Origin: Burkholderiales bacterium
Lineage (GTDB): Bacteria; Pseudomonadota; Gammaproteobacteria; Burkholderiales; SHXO01
Reading direction: 5' to 3'
DNA length: 16,296 nt
Assembly (NCBI GenBank): GCA_026125625.1
Contig: JAHCKU010000026.1
Location: forward strand, 1-16,296
Each line of letters opens with the position of its first letter. Position 1 is the first letter of the stretch. This document shows, piece after piece, positions 7,120-14,795 of the stretch. The position numbers were made by a program, and so were the translations under genes. The notes under the pieces were generated by a model. It saw only the letters and a list, made by a program, of their open reading frames with translations. It did not search any database and was not told the origin of the DNA.

Positions 7120-8091
7120 ATGTCTGCTACCGAACTCATTGCGCCCCTGGCAGCGTTCGCCGCCACGGCGGTAACGTTGCCGCTGCTCATGTCGCTCAGT
7201 GCCCGAGGCTGGTTGCTGGATCGTCCCAATGCGCGTTCGCTACATGCCACGGCCACCCCGCGCATCGGCGGGCTGTCCGTTGCGGCCGGTGTTGCGGCGG
7301 GGCTGGCGCTGCAAGGAGCCATACCGACGGTCATCTTGCTGGCGCTGTGTCTGTGTGCGCTGTCGTTGCTGGATGACTGGAAGGGACTGTCTCCGGCCAT
7401 CCGGCTGCTTGGCCACCTTGCCGCGGCCGGCGCGCTGGTATCACTCAACCTGTCGGGCCACCCGCTGTGGCTTAAAGTCGCTTTTGTCGTGCTGATCGTC
7501 TGGATGACGAACCTCTACAATTTCATGGATGGCGCTGACGGCTTGGCAGGAGGGATGGCCTTCTTCGGATTCGGCAGCTATGCCGTTGCGTCGTGGATCG
7601 CCGGCGACGCGAACCTCGCAGTCACCTGCGGCGTGATTGCCATGGCAGCGGCTGGATTTCTGTTGTTCAATTTCCCGCCCGCCCGGGTGTTTCTCGGAGA
7701 TGCCGGGTCGATTCCGCTCGGTTTTCTCGCGGGAGGGATCGGATTGTTGGGGTGGAATGCGCAGTACTGGCCATTCTGGTTTCCTCTTGTAATTTTTTCG
7801 CCTTTCGTGGTCGACGCCAGTATTACGCTCATGCGCCGCGGCCTTGTCGGCGAGCGGGTGTGGCATGCGCACCGAACGCACTATTATCAGAGGCTGGTGC
7901 TGATGGGTTGGACACATGCACGGCTTGCCGGCATGTCTTATGGTCTGATGGGGCTCTGTGCCACCGCGGGCCTGCTTGCCTTGCACCTGCCCGATAGCGG
8001 TACTTTCGCGATCCTGGCAGGGCTCGCCCTCGCTTATGGCGCTGTCGCGCTGAAGGTGGACCGGCGCTGGCGTGAGCGAGTGTCCAAGTGA
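7120..8091 (+). CDS. WecA/WbpL-type undecaprenyl-phosphate HexNAc-1-phosphate transferase (GT4/MraY family)
   Basis: This polytopic inner-membrane enzyme transfers a sugar-1-phosphate (GlcNAc, QuiNAc or FucNAc) from its UDP donor to undecaprenyl phosphate, the committing step of glycan assembly. It has 323 residues, mostly hydrophobic, with about ten or eleven predicted membrane helices. Diagnostic cytoplasmic loops are DRPNARSLH and PRIGG near the N-terminus, LLDD around residue 86, N131-LYNFMDGADG, FLGDAGS (191-197), and the substrate-specifying loop H249-AHRTHYYQRL. The HxH loop and the shortness relative to WecA fit the WbpL subgroup that uses 6-deoxy-HexNAc donors. It starts at ATG 7120, 29 bases after the SDR gene; the ribosome site is weak. 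The end overlaps the next start as GTGA. Context with a WbpM homologue supports UDP-FucNAc or UDP-QuiNAc as donor (inference). Confidence 0.9.
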   Translation: MSATELIAPLAAFAATAVTLPLLMSLSARGWLLDRPNARSLHATATPRIGGLSVAAGVAAGLALQGAIPTVILLALCLCALSLLDDWKGLSPAIRLLGHLAAAGALVSLNLSGHPLWLKVAFVVLIVWMTNLYNFMDGADGLAGGMAFFGFGSYAVASWIAGDANLAVTCGVIAMAAAGFLLFNFPPARVFLGDAGSIPLGFLAGGIGLLGWNAQYWPFWFPLVIFSPFVVDASITLMRRGLVGERVWHAHRTHYYQRLVLMGWTHARLAGMSYGLMGLCATAGLLALHLPDSGTFAILAGLALAYGAVALKVDRRWRERVSK

Positions 8092-9977
8092 GGCGGCCCG
8101 GTGTGGATATCAATCCCCGCACGGCCTTGGCCATGCTGCACGACTTTCTTGCGACCGGGATCGCCTGGGCGGGTGCATTTTGGCTGCGTCTGAATCTCGA
8201 GCTGCCGGGCGGCTATCTGCACATCATGCTCAGGTCTCTCGTGCCCGTGATGTTTCTGCAGACATTGATCTTCTGGCGATTCGGGCTGTATCGTGGCATC
8301 TGGCGCTATGCCAGTCTGCACGACCTGCGCCTCATCCTCAGTGCCGTAGCGGTCGCTGCGTTATCCGTACCCGCCATGCTCGTGCTGCTGCGCATGGCCG
8401 ATCCCGTGCCGCGCTCCGTGTTCATCATCTCGCCGATGCTGCTGCTTCTGCTGATGGGAGGAAGCAGGGTCGGCTACCGGGCCTGGAAAGAGGGCCGGGT
8501 TGCCAGTCTCACCCGCCGGGGAGTTCCGGTGCTGATACTTGGCGCCGGCGATGCGGCAGAGGTGTTGGTGCGCGAACTTGCCGGGTCGGGCAGCTGGCGT
8601 GTCGTCGGCCTTCTCGACGACAGCAGCAGCAAGCAGGGACGCCAGATACACGGAGTGCCCGTGCGCGGGAGGCTCTCGGATCTCCCAGCAGTGGCCCGCG
8701 ACCTCAACGTGCGGCATGTCATCATCGCCATGCCGTCCGCGTCCCACCTGCTCCGGCGCAGCGCGGTGGCCGCCGCCACCGACGCCGGACTGGCGTTGAT
8801 GACGGTACCCTCCTACGACGACATCGTCAGCGGCAAGGTGACCGTATCCCAATTGCGCAACGTCGAGCTCGACGACCTGCTGGGCAGGGATCCGGTCGTT
8901 CTGGACAACGGCGTGCTCAACGACATGATTGCCGCACGTACCATTCTGGTGACCGGTGCGGGCGGGTCGATCGGGTCGGAGTTGTGCCGTCAGCTCGTTC
9001 GTTTCGAGCCGAAGCGACTGATCCTGTTCGAATTGTCCGAGTACGCCCTGTACACGATCGAGCAGGAGTTGCGCACCCGATGTCCGCAGATGGAGATCAT
9101 ATGTGCGGTAGGTGATGTGCGCAGCAATGCCCGCGTAGTGCAGATCCTCCAGCAGTTCCGACCGCAGGTGGTGTTCCACGCAGCGGCCTACAAGCACGTG
9201 CCCCTGATGGAGGAAGTCAATGCGTGGGAGGCTCTGCAGAACAATGTGCTCGGCACGTATGTACTGGGTGCAGCCGCACGCGAGCACGGAGTCGAAACCT
9301 TCGTCCTGATCTCCACGGACAAGGCGGTGAATCCGGTCAACGTGATGGGCGCGAGCAAGCGGCTGGCGGAAATGGTGTGTCAGGGGTTGCAGCGCACGAC
9401 CGGAACCCGCTACATCATGGTGCGATTCGGAAATGTCCTGGGAAGCGCGGGAAGCGTGATCCCCAAGTTCCGCCAGCAGATCGCTGCTGGCGGGCCCGTC
9501 ACCGTCACCCACCCCGACATCATCCGATTCTTCATGTCCATTCCCGAGGCTGCGCAGCTGGTCCTGCAGGCCGGTGCAATGGGGCGGGGCGGTGAGATCT
9601 TCGTCTTGGACATGGGAGAGCCGGTGAAGATCGTCGATCTTGCGCGTGACATGATCCGACTCTCCGGCTATACCGAGAAGGACGTCCCGATCGTGTTCAC
9701 CGGCCTGCGACTGGGCGAGAAGCTGTTCGAGGAGGTGCTGGCCGACAACGAGATGACCGTGCCGACGCCCCATCCGAAACTTCGCGTGGCACGTGCCTCC
9801 GCCCAGCCGGAGGCGTGGGTCAGCGAACTGGTCGCGTTTCTGCGCGGCGCGCCGCAGAGCGATGAAGAGGTTCGCGCGGCGCTCGCACGCCTGGTGCCAG
9901 GCTACAAGGTAGCCGGTTCATCGCCGATGACCGAGACGCCGGGGCCAACGCAGGGAGTCAGTCATGAGGACGCGTGA
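8088..9977 (+). CDS. WbpM/CapD-family UDP-N-acetylglucosamine 4,6-dehydratase (membrane-bound)
   Basis: This is a full-length (629-residue) membrane-type nucleoside-diphosphate-sugar 4,6-dehydratase. The N-terminus has about four membrane helices. A first Rossmann-like domain carries LILGAGDAAEVLVREL, and the catalytic SDR domain has T289-GAGGSIG and STDKAVNP. The catalytic tyrosine of YxxxK is replaced by methionine (M420-GAS-K424), the known substitution of WbpM, FlmA and PglF-type dehydratases, so the enzyme should be active. It converts UDP-GlcNAc to UDP-4-keto-6-deoxy-GlcNAc, the precursor of UDP-QuiNAc or UDP-FucNAc. GTG 8088 overlaps the preceding stop by four bases; GTG 8103 is an alternative. 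A 143-bp gap follows. Confidence 0.94.
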   Translation: MRRPGVDINPRTALAMLHDFLATGIAWAGAFWLRLNLELPGGYLHIMLRSLVPVMFLQTLIFWRFGLYRGIWRYASLHDLRLILSAVAVAALSVPAMLVLLRMADPVPRSVFIISPMLLLLLMGGSRVGYRAWKEGRVASLTRRGVPVLILGAGDAAEVLVRELAGSGSWRVVGLLDDSSSKQGRQIHGVPVRGRLSDLPAVARDLNVRHVIIAMPSASHLLRRSAVAAATDAGLALMTVPSYDDIVSGKVTVSQLRNVELDDLLGRDPVVLDNGVLNDMIAARTILVTGAGGSIGSELCRQLVRFEPKRLILFELSEYALYTIEQELRTRCPQMEIICAVGDVRSNARVVQILQQFRPQVVFHAAAYKHVPLMEEVNAWEALQNNVLGTYVLGAAAREHGVETFVLISTDKAVNPVNVMGASKRLAEMVCQGLQRTTGTRYIMVRFGNVLGSAGSVIPKFRQQIAAGGPVTVTHPDIIRFFMSIPEAAQLVLQAGAMGRGGEIFVLDMGEPVKIVDLARDMIRLSGYTEKDVPIVFTGLRLGEKLFEEVLADNEMTVPTPHPKLRVARASAQPEAWVSELVAFLRGAPQSDEEVRAALARLVPGYKVAGSSPMTETPGPTQGVSHEDA

Positions 9978-10120
9978 TCCGAGTCGGCTCGATACCTGCG
10001 CCTGCGCGCAGTCGCATGCTGCCCGGTGTGCTTGTGCTGGCGCAGCTGGACGGCCTCAGACCGAGGCCCACTTCACGCTAAACTCGTTCTGCAGCACCAT
10101 TGAATCGGAGAGGTGACTCA
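9978..10120. promoter_or_regulatory. Intergenic region before the sugar-acid cassette with two hairpins
   Basis: This is the only sizeable gap in the second half of the window. It contains two perfect 6-bp stem-loops: CTGCGC/GCGCAG (9996-10001 and 10006-10011, loop CTGC) and GGCCTC/GAGGCC (10052-10057 and 10063-10068, loop AGACC). A weak -10-like TAAACT lies at 10079-10084. Neither hairpin has a T-tract. The arrangement would suit a terminator-like or operator structure followed by a promoter for the NeuB operon, but the match is modest. Confidence 0.35.
10107..10113 (+). promoter_or_regulatory. Ribosome-binding site of the neuB-like gene
   Basis: GGAGAGG lies seven bases before ATG 10121 and decides that start over the in-frame TTG at 10100, which lies upstream of the ribosome site. 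Confidence 0.65.
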
Positions 10121-11203
10121 ATGTCCGTACGGCGGGAGCTAGTGATCGGAAACAATCTGATCAACGATGACAGCGGCTGCTATGTGATTGCCGAGATCGG
10201 CCATAACCATCAGGGCAGTCTCGAGATCTGCCGCGACATGTTCAAGGCAGCCAAGGCAGCGGGCGTGAATGCGGTGAAATTGCAGAAGCGCGATAACCGC
10301 ACCTTGTTCACCCGCGAGGCATTCGACAAGCTTTACGACAATCCCAACAGCTACGGCTCGACCTACGGCGAGCATCGCGAGTGTCTGGAATTCGGCTGGC
10401 ACGAGCACGTCGAACTGCAGAAGTATGCGCGTGAGTTGGAGCTGGATTTCTTCTCCACTGCGTTCGACATCCCCAGTGCGGAGTTCCTTGCCCGGTTGGA
10501 CGTGCCAGCGTTCAAGATCGCCTCCGGCGATATCAAATCCATCCCCTTGCTGAAGCACGTGGCGCGTTTGGGAAAGCCGATGATCATCAGCACCGGGGGA
10601 GCCACAATGGACGATGTCCGTCGCGCCTACGATGCGATCATGCCGATCAACCCCAAACTGTGCATCATGCAGTGCACCGCCGGCTATCCGCCGGCCTGGG
10701 AGGAGCTCAATCTGAAGGTCATCGCCACCTTCCGTGAAGCCTTTCCGGATATCGTCATCGGATTTTCGAGCCATGACAGCGGAATTGCCATGGCAGTCGC
10801 CGGCTACATGCTCGGTGCACGCGTCGTCGAGAAGCACTTTACCCTCAATCGGGCGTCGAAGGGCACCGACCACGCATTCTCGCTGGAACCGGTGGGCATG
10901 ACGAAGATGGTGCGTGACTTGAAACGCCTCAAGGTGGCGCTAGGCGATGGGCACAAGTCGGTCTTCCCGAGTGAGAAGGCACCGGTCGCCAAGATGGGTA
11001 AGAGCCTCGTCGCGACGCGTGCGTTGTCCGAGGGGCATGTGTTGACGGCTGCGGACATCTGCATGAAGTCGCCCGGTGGTGGCCTGCCGCCCTATCATCT
11101 CGACGGCCTGATCGGCTGCACGCTCCGGCGGGCGGTGGCCGAAGATCATGCCTTCTCTGCCGATGACGTGCGTGAGGCATTGCCCAAGAGTGAGGCGGCA
11201 TGA
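10121..11203 (+). CDS. neuB: NeuB-family nonulosonic acid (sialic/KDN-type) synthase
   Basis: The family condenses phosphoenolpyruvate with a six-carbon mannosamine or mannose derivative to give a nine-carbon 2-keto-3-deoxy acid. The protein has 360 residues, the usual length. EIGHNHQG (25-32) is the family's metal/PEP-region motif and KLQKRD (53-58) the PEP-binding segment. FFSTAFD, FKIASGDI, ISTGGA, MQCTAGYPP, GFSSHDSG and EKHFTLNRASKGTDH form the TIM barrel. A C-terminal antifreeze-like SAF domain (about 292-350) closes the partner active site in the dimer. It starts at ATG 10121 behind a good ribosome site; the stop overlaps the HAD gene as ATGA. No NeuC-type hydrolysing epimerase, aminotransferase or acetyltransferase is visible, so the substrate may be a hexose phosphate, as for KDN-9-P synthase. 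The symbol denotes the family, not Neu5Ac specificity. Confidence 0.9.
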   Translation: MSVRRELVIGNNLINDDSGCYVIAEIGHNHQGSLEICRDMFKAAKAAGVNAVKLQKRDNRTLFTREAFDKLYDNPNSYGSTYGEHRECLEFGWHEHVELQKYARELELDFFSTAFDIPSAEFLARLDVPAFKIASGDIKSIPLLKHVARLGKPMIISTGGATMDDVRRAYDAIMPINPKLCIMQCTAGYPPAWEELNLKVIATFREAFPDIVIGFSSHDSGIAMAVAGYMLGARVVEKHFTLNRASKGTDHAFSLEPVGMTKMVRDLKRLKVALGDGHKSVFPSEKAPVAKMGKSLVATRALSEGHVLTAADICMKSPGGGLPPYHLDGLIGCTLRRAVAEDHAFSADDVREALPKSEAA

Positions 11204-11751
11204 GCAATGAGGTCGAATCGCTCGATACACTTCTGCCGTCGCTGATCCGGCTGAGGCTCATCTTCTTCGACTTCGACGGCGTGTTTACCGACAATACCGT
11301 CTACGTGAGTCAGGACGGCGTGGAGAGTGTGCGTTGCTGGCGCAGCGATGGGCTCGGACTGTCCCGCCTGCGCAGCGTGTCGGTGGAGGCAATGATTGTA
11401 TCCACCGAGACCAACCCAGTGGTGGCCACCCGCGCCCGCAAGCTTGGACTTGCCTGCAGGCAGGGGCTCGAGGACAAGGCGCAGGCCGTCGTGGACATCT
11501 GTGCGGAACACGGCGTGGACCTCGAGCATACCGCCTTCGTCGGCAACGACATCAATGACATACCTGCCTTCGAGCGTGTGGGATTCCCCATCTGCGTCGC
11601 GGACGCATACCCGGAGGTACACCCGTACGTGCGCTATCGCACGTGCAGCCCCGGCGGACGGGGTGCGGTGCGTGAGGTGTGCGACCTGGTCTACCGGGCC
11701 AGGCGCAGCGCGCGCGCCAAGCCGGTCGAGGTGCCCGATGCCCTCCCCTGA
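11200..11751 (+). CDS. KdsC-like HAD phosphatase, probable nonulosonate-9-phosphatase
   Basis: This is a cap-less (C0) HAD phosphatase of 183 residues, KdsC size. Motif I is D24-F-D26-GVFTDN with nucleophile and acid/base aspartates. Motif II is the T/S of VSTETNPVV, where KdsC enzymes proper have TGR. The lysine motif is in GLEDKAQAV, and motif III/IV is GNDIND (115-120). The STExNPVV form resembles phosphatases that accompany NeuA/NeuB rather than Kdo enzymes. It would remove phosphate from the NeuB product, as the KDN-9-phosphate phosphatase does in Bacteroides thetaiotaomicron. It is coupled to neuB through a four-base ATGA overlap and overlaps the next gene by 14 bases. An alternative is Kdo-8-P phosphatase, which is less likely here because no kdsA, kdsB or kdsD neighbours it. 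Confidence 0.82.
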   Translation: MSNEVESLDTLLPSLIRLRLIFFDFDGVFTDNTVYVSQDGVESVRCWRSDGLGLSRLRSVSVEAMIVSTETNPVVATRARKLGLACRQGLEDKAQAVVDICAEHGVDLEHTAFVGNDINDIPAFERVGFPICVADAYPEVHPYVRYRTCSPGGRGAVREVCDLVYRARRSARAKPVEVPDALP

Positions 11752-12550
11752 GTTGTTCGACGTGAGCGAAGAGGTCGCGATCGTTACTGGCGTATCCGGA
11801 CAACTCGGCGCACAGTATGCCAACGCGTTTCTTGAGGCGGGTGCGCGGGTCGCAGGACTGGACCTGAAGCCATCTGCAGCGTGCGAGCATCTGCTCGCGA
11901 CGCATACGCAGCGCTTTCTGTTCGTCACGGCGGACGTGACGGATCGCGCCTCATTGCAGGCAGCTCTGAGGGCGTTGCAGGGAAGATTCGGCAGCCCGAC
12001 AGTGCTGGTGAACAACGCTGCCATCGACGCACCCCCGTCGGCCCCGCTGTCGGAGAACGGCCCCTACGAGCACTATCCCGACGCGTCGTGGGATCGGATC
12101 ATGGACGTAAACGTCAAGGGCGTACACCTGTGCTGTCAGGTGTTCGGCCAGGTGATGGCAGAGTCGGGTGGAGGATCGATCATCAACATCGCCTCGATCT
12201 ACGGAATGGTGGCGCCCGATCAGAGTCTTTACGACTACCGGCGCCAGCGCGGAGAGACCTTCTTCAAGCCTGTGGCGTACTCGGTGTCGAAGTCTGCGCT
12301 GCTCAACCTGACCCGCTACCTCGCAGTGTATTGGGCGAAGGCCGGCGTGCGAGTGAATACACTCACCATTGCCGGGGTGTTCAACAATCAGGAACAGGCG
12401 TTTCTGGACGCGTACTGTGGGCGCATACCGGTAGGACGCATGGCAGAGCCCGACGCCTACAACGGCGCGATCCTGTTCCTGGCGAGTCGGGCATCGCGCT
12501 ATATGACCGGCGGCAATCTCGTGGTCGACGGCGGCTGGACCGCCATCTGA
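11738..12550 (+). CDS. SDR family oxidoreductase, PtmA-like
   Basis: This NAD(P)-dependent oxidoreductase has 270 residues. T17-GVSGQLG carries cofactor-binding glycines, spaced TGxxGxxG rather than the classical TGxxxGxG. VNNAA, the catalytic S153 (INIASIYG), Y181-SVS-K185 and the C-terminal TGGNLVVDGGW are all present, so the active site looks intact. IASIYGMVAPD followed by an inserted stretch before the tyrosine resembles PtmA, the SDR of flagellar legionaminic-acid loci, whose exact reaction is not settled to my knowledge. I chose ATG 11738, with a GAGGTG ribosome site four bases before it; the gene sits 14 bases inside the HAD gene. It probably oxidises or reduces a sugar or polyol intermediate of the cassette (inference). 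Confidence 0.82.
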   Translation: MPSPELFDVSEEVAIVTGVSGQLGAQYANAFLEAGARVAGLDLKPSAACEHLLATHTQRFLFVTADVTDRASLQAALRALQGRFGSPTVLVNNAAIDAPPSAPLSENGPYEHYPDASWDRIMDVNVKGVHLCCQVFGQVMAESGGGSIINIASIYGMVAPDQSLYDYRRQRGETFFKPVAYSVSKSALLNLTRYLAVYWAKAGVRVNTLTIAGVFNNQEQAFLDAYCGRIPVGRMAEPDAYNGAILFLASRASRYMTGGNLVVDGGWTAI

Positions 12551-14019
12551 TGTCGGCCGGAACCCCGATGCGCCTCGATAACTGGATTGCCGGGGCAGCG
12601 CGGCCGTCTCGCAACGGCCGCACCCTCGACAAGTTCGACCCGCATGACGGCGAGCTGCTCGCGCAGATCGCCGACTCGGAAGCGCTCGACGTTGCCGATG
12701 CGGTTGCCGCTGCGCAGGACGCTTTCCCTGCCTGGGCGGCTCTGACGCCGGTCCGACGCGGGCAGATCCTCACCGACGTCGTCACCGGAATGAGACGGCG
12801 CAGCCTGGAATTGGCCGACTGCGTGGCGCGCGAAACTGGTAAACCGCCACAGGACGCGCGCGGCGAAGTGGGCGGCGCCATCCTGCAGGGCGAGTATTTT
12901 TCCGGCGAGGGGATGCGACTGTACGCGCGTACACTGACCTCGGGCTTGCCGGGAAAGTCGAGCTACACGGTGCGCCAGCGCCGCGGCGTCGCGGGACTCA
13001 TCGTTCCGGCCAACACGCCGATTGCCAACATTGCCTGGAAAGTATTCCCCGCGCTGATCTGTGGCAATACGGTCGTGCTGAAAGCGTCCGAGGACGCGCC
13101 GGCCATAGCGATGCTGTTCGCGGAATTGTCGAAGGAGGCGGGAGTACCGGACGGCGTCTTCAACGTAGTGCAGGGTCGAGGAGACCCGGCGGGTGCGGCG
13201 CTCGTCACCGATATGCGCGTGGCGCTCGTCAGCTTCACCGGCTCTACCGCGGTGGGTCGATGGATCGCGCAGGAAGGCGGCAGGCGTCTCGCCCGTGTCT
13301 CCCTCGAACTGGGCGGCAAGAACGCGCTGGTGGTGTGCGATGACGCAGACCTGGATCAGGCAGTGCATTGGGCTGCGTTGTCTGCCTTCAGCAACGCAGG
13401 GCAGCGTTGTGCGGCCGGCAGCCGCCTGCTGGTGTTCGAGTCCGTGTATGAAGCATTCCGCGACCGTCTTGCCGCAAAGGCATGCGCGCTTCGGCTTGGC
13501 GTTGGGTCCGAATGCGATCTGGGACCCCTCATCAGTCGGCGTCAACAGCAGTCGGTTCTTGCCGCCGTCGAGCAGGCCCTGAGCCAGGGGGGCAGACTCG
13601 TCTGTGGTGGCTCCACACCGGCGGAAACGTCGCTTGCGCGAGGCTGTTACGTGCAGCCCACGCTGATCGACGAGTTGTTGCCACATGCCGAGTTGAGCTG
13701 CAGGGAGATCTTCGGTCCGGTCGCGACTTTGCATGCGGTGCGCGACATCCGCCACGCGCTGGATCTGGCGAACGCAACGGAGTATGGGCTGACGGCAGCG
13801 ATTCACACGAGAAGTGTGGATCGGGCCCTGTGGTTCACCCAGCGCGTGCGTGCCGGCGTGGCGAACGTCAACCTGGGTACGTATGGCAGCGAACCACACA
13901 TGCCCTTCGGAGGCTTCGGCGCGTCGGGCAACGGCACTCGCGAACCCGGCGTGGAAGCACTCGATGTCTATTCGGAGCTCAAGAACATCTCGTTCCTGGC
14001 CCGCGAAACACTGATCTAG
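12550..14019 (+). CDS. NAD(P)-dependent aldehyde dehydrogenase
   Basis: This is an ALDH-superfamily enzyme of 489 residues, normal length, oxidising an aldehyde to an acid. The oxyanion-hole asparagine is N155 (VPANTPIAN), the general base E253 (LELGGKN) and the nucleophile C287 (NAGQRCAAG). The cofactor motif is SFTGSTAVGR, and the C-terminal EIFGPV and PFGGFGASGNGTRE blocks are present. All catalytic residues are intact. The start ATG 12550 overlaps the SDR stop by one base (TGATG); ATG 12568 is an alternative. An ALDH is not part of described sialic, legionaminic or pseudaminic acid pathways. Its tight packing between SDR and cytidylyltransferase suggests an SDR-ALDH relay from alcohol to acid, or preparation of a small acyl donor (inference). 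The substrate cannot be read from the sequence. Confidence 0.9.
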   Translation: MSAGTPMRLDNWIAGAARPSRNGRTLDKFDPHDGELLAQIADSEALDVADAVAAAQDAFPAWAALTPVRRGQILTDVVTGMRRRSLELADCVARETGKPPQDARGEVGGAILQGEYFSGEGMRLYARTLTSGLPGKSSYTVRQRRGVAGLIVPANTPIANIAWKVFPALICGNTVVLKASEDAPAIAMLFAELSKEAGVPDGVFNVVQGRGDPAGAALVTDMRVALVSFTGSTAVGRWIAQEGGRRLARVSLELGGKNALVVCDDADLDQAVHWAALSAFSNAGQRCAAGSRLLVFESVYEAFRDRLAAKACALRLGVGSECDLGPLISRRQQQSVLAAVEQALSQGGRLVCGGSTPAETSLARGCYVQPTLIDELLPHAELSCREIFGPVATLHAVRDIRHALDLANATEYGLTAAIHTRSVDRALWFTQRVRAGVANVNLGTYGSEPHMPFGGFGASGNGTREPGVEALDVYSELKNISFLARETLI

Positions 14020-14021
14020 CG

Positions 14022-14795
14022 ATGAAGCACAGCGTCGTTGCATTCATACCGGCACGTTCCGGATCGAAGCGCGTTCCGCACAAGAACATTCTGCCTCTGA
14101 ACGGTCACCCGATACTGGCCTACTCGATCCGTGCGGCCTTGGACAGCGGCGTGTTCGACGCGGTCATATGTGCGACCGACAGTGCGCTCTATGCGGATAT
14201 TGCGCGCCACTATGGCGCGGAAGTCCCGTTCCTTCGGCCGGCACAGATCTCAGGGGACAAGTCCCCAGACATCGAATGGGTCGTGTGGATGCTGCGTGCC
14301 TTGCGGGAGGCAGGCCGGGACTATCAGGTCTTCAGCATTCTGCGGCCTACCAGCCCGTTTCGTCTGCCGGACACGATCCGTCGCGCATGGAATACGTTTT
14401 CGGCCGATCCGGCGGCAGATTCCTTGAGGGCAATCGCAAAATGCCGCCAGCATCCCGGGAAGATGTGGGTGATCCGCGGCAAGCGCATGCTTCCGGTGAT
14501 GCCGTTCACCATCGACGGAACGCCCTGGCACAGCAGCCAGTATGCGAACCTTCCCGAGGTCTACGTGCAGGATGCGAGCCTCGAGATCGCGTGGTCCCGG
14601 GTGGCGCTTGAATCGGGCAGCATCGCCGGCGAGTCGATCGTTCCGTTCGTGAGTCAGGGCCTCGAGGGTCTGGACATCAACGATCGGGAGGACTGGTGGA
14701 TTGCCGAACGACTGGTGGCAAAGGGAGATGCGGTGCTGCCAAGCATCGACCGGGCGCCGTATCCGTCCCCCGACCTGGGAGCAGTGCATGGGTGA
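14022..14795 (+). CDS. neuA: NeuA-family acylneuraminate cytidylyltransferase (divergent substrate motifs)
   Basis: The enzyme should activate a 2-keto-3-deoxy sugar acid with CTP to the CMP-sugar donor. It has 257 residues. The CTP-binding motif IPARSGSKRVPHKN spans residues 9-22. Two family motifs deviate: the usual LQPTSPLR reads LRPTSPFR with R108 in place of Gln, and the usual NGAIY-type segment reads V182-QDASLEIAW. GLDINDREDWWIAE near the C-terminus retains the aspartates expected for metal binding. The start ATG 14022 is two bases after the ALDH stop with a weak ribosome site, and the end overlaps the transketolase start by eight bases. The family is clear; the substrate is probably not Neu5Ac. 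Gene symbol by family only. Confidence 0.85.
   Translation: MKHSVVAFIPARSGSKRVPHKNILPLNGHPILAYSIRAALDSGVFDAVICATDSALYADIARHYGAEVPFLRPAQISGDKSPDIEWVVWMLRALREAGRDYQVFSILRPTSPFRLPDTIRRAWNTFSADPAADSLRAIAKCRQHPGKMWVIRGKRMLPVMPFTIDGTPWHSSQYANLPEVYVQDASLEIAWSRVALESGSIAGESIVPFVSQGLEGLDINDREDWWIAERLVAKGDAVLPSIDRAPYPSPDLGAVHG

Noticed and set aside
8361..9773. 470-codon minus-strand frame opposite the WbpM homologue
   Set aside because: Composition (His, Gln, Asp, Gly-rich) is that of a reverse-complement shadow; the plus-strand protein is clearly real.
11881..12549. N-terminal extension that would make the ALDH 712 residues
   Set aside because: The extra 223 codons overlap the SDR gene in another frame and lack ALDH homology; ATG 12550, directly coupled to the SDR stop, gives the family length.
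12499..14043. 514-codon minus-strand frame opposite the ALDH gene
   Set aside because: Shadow frame; the ALDH has all catalytic motifs on the plus strand.
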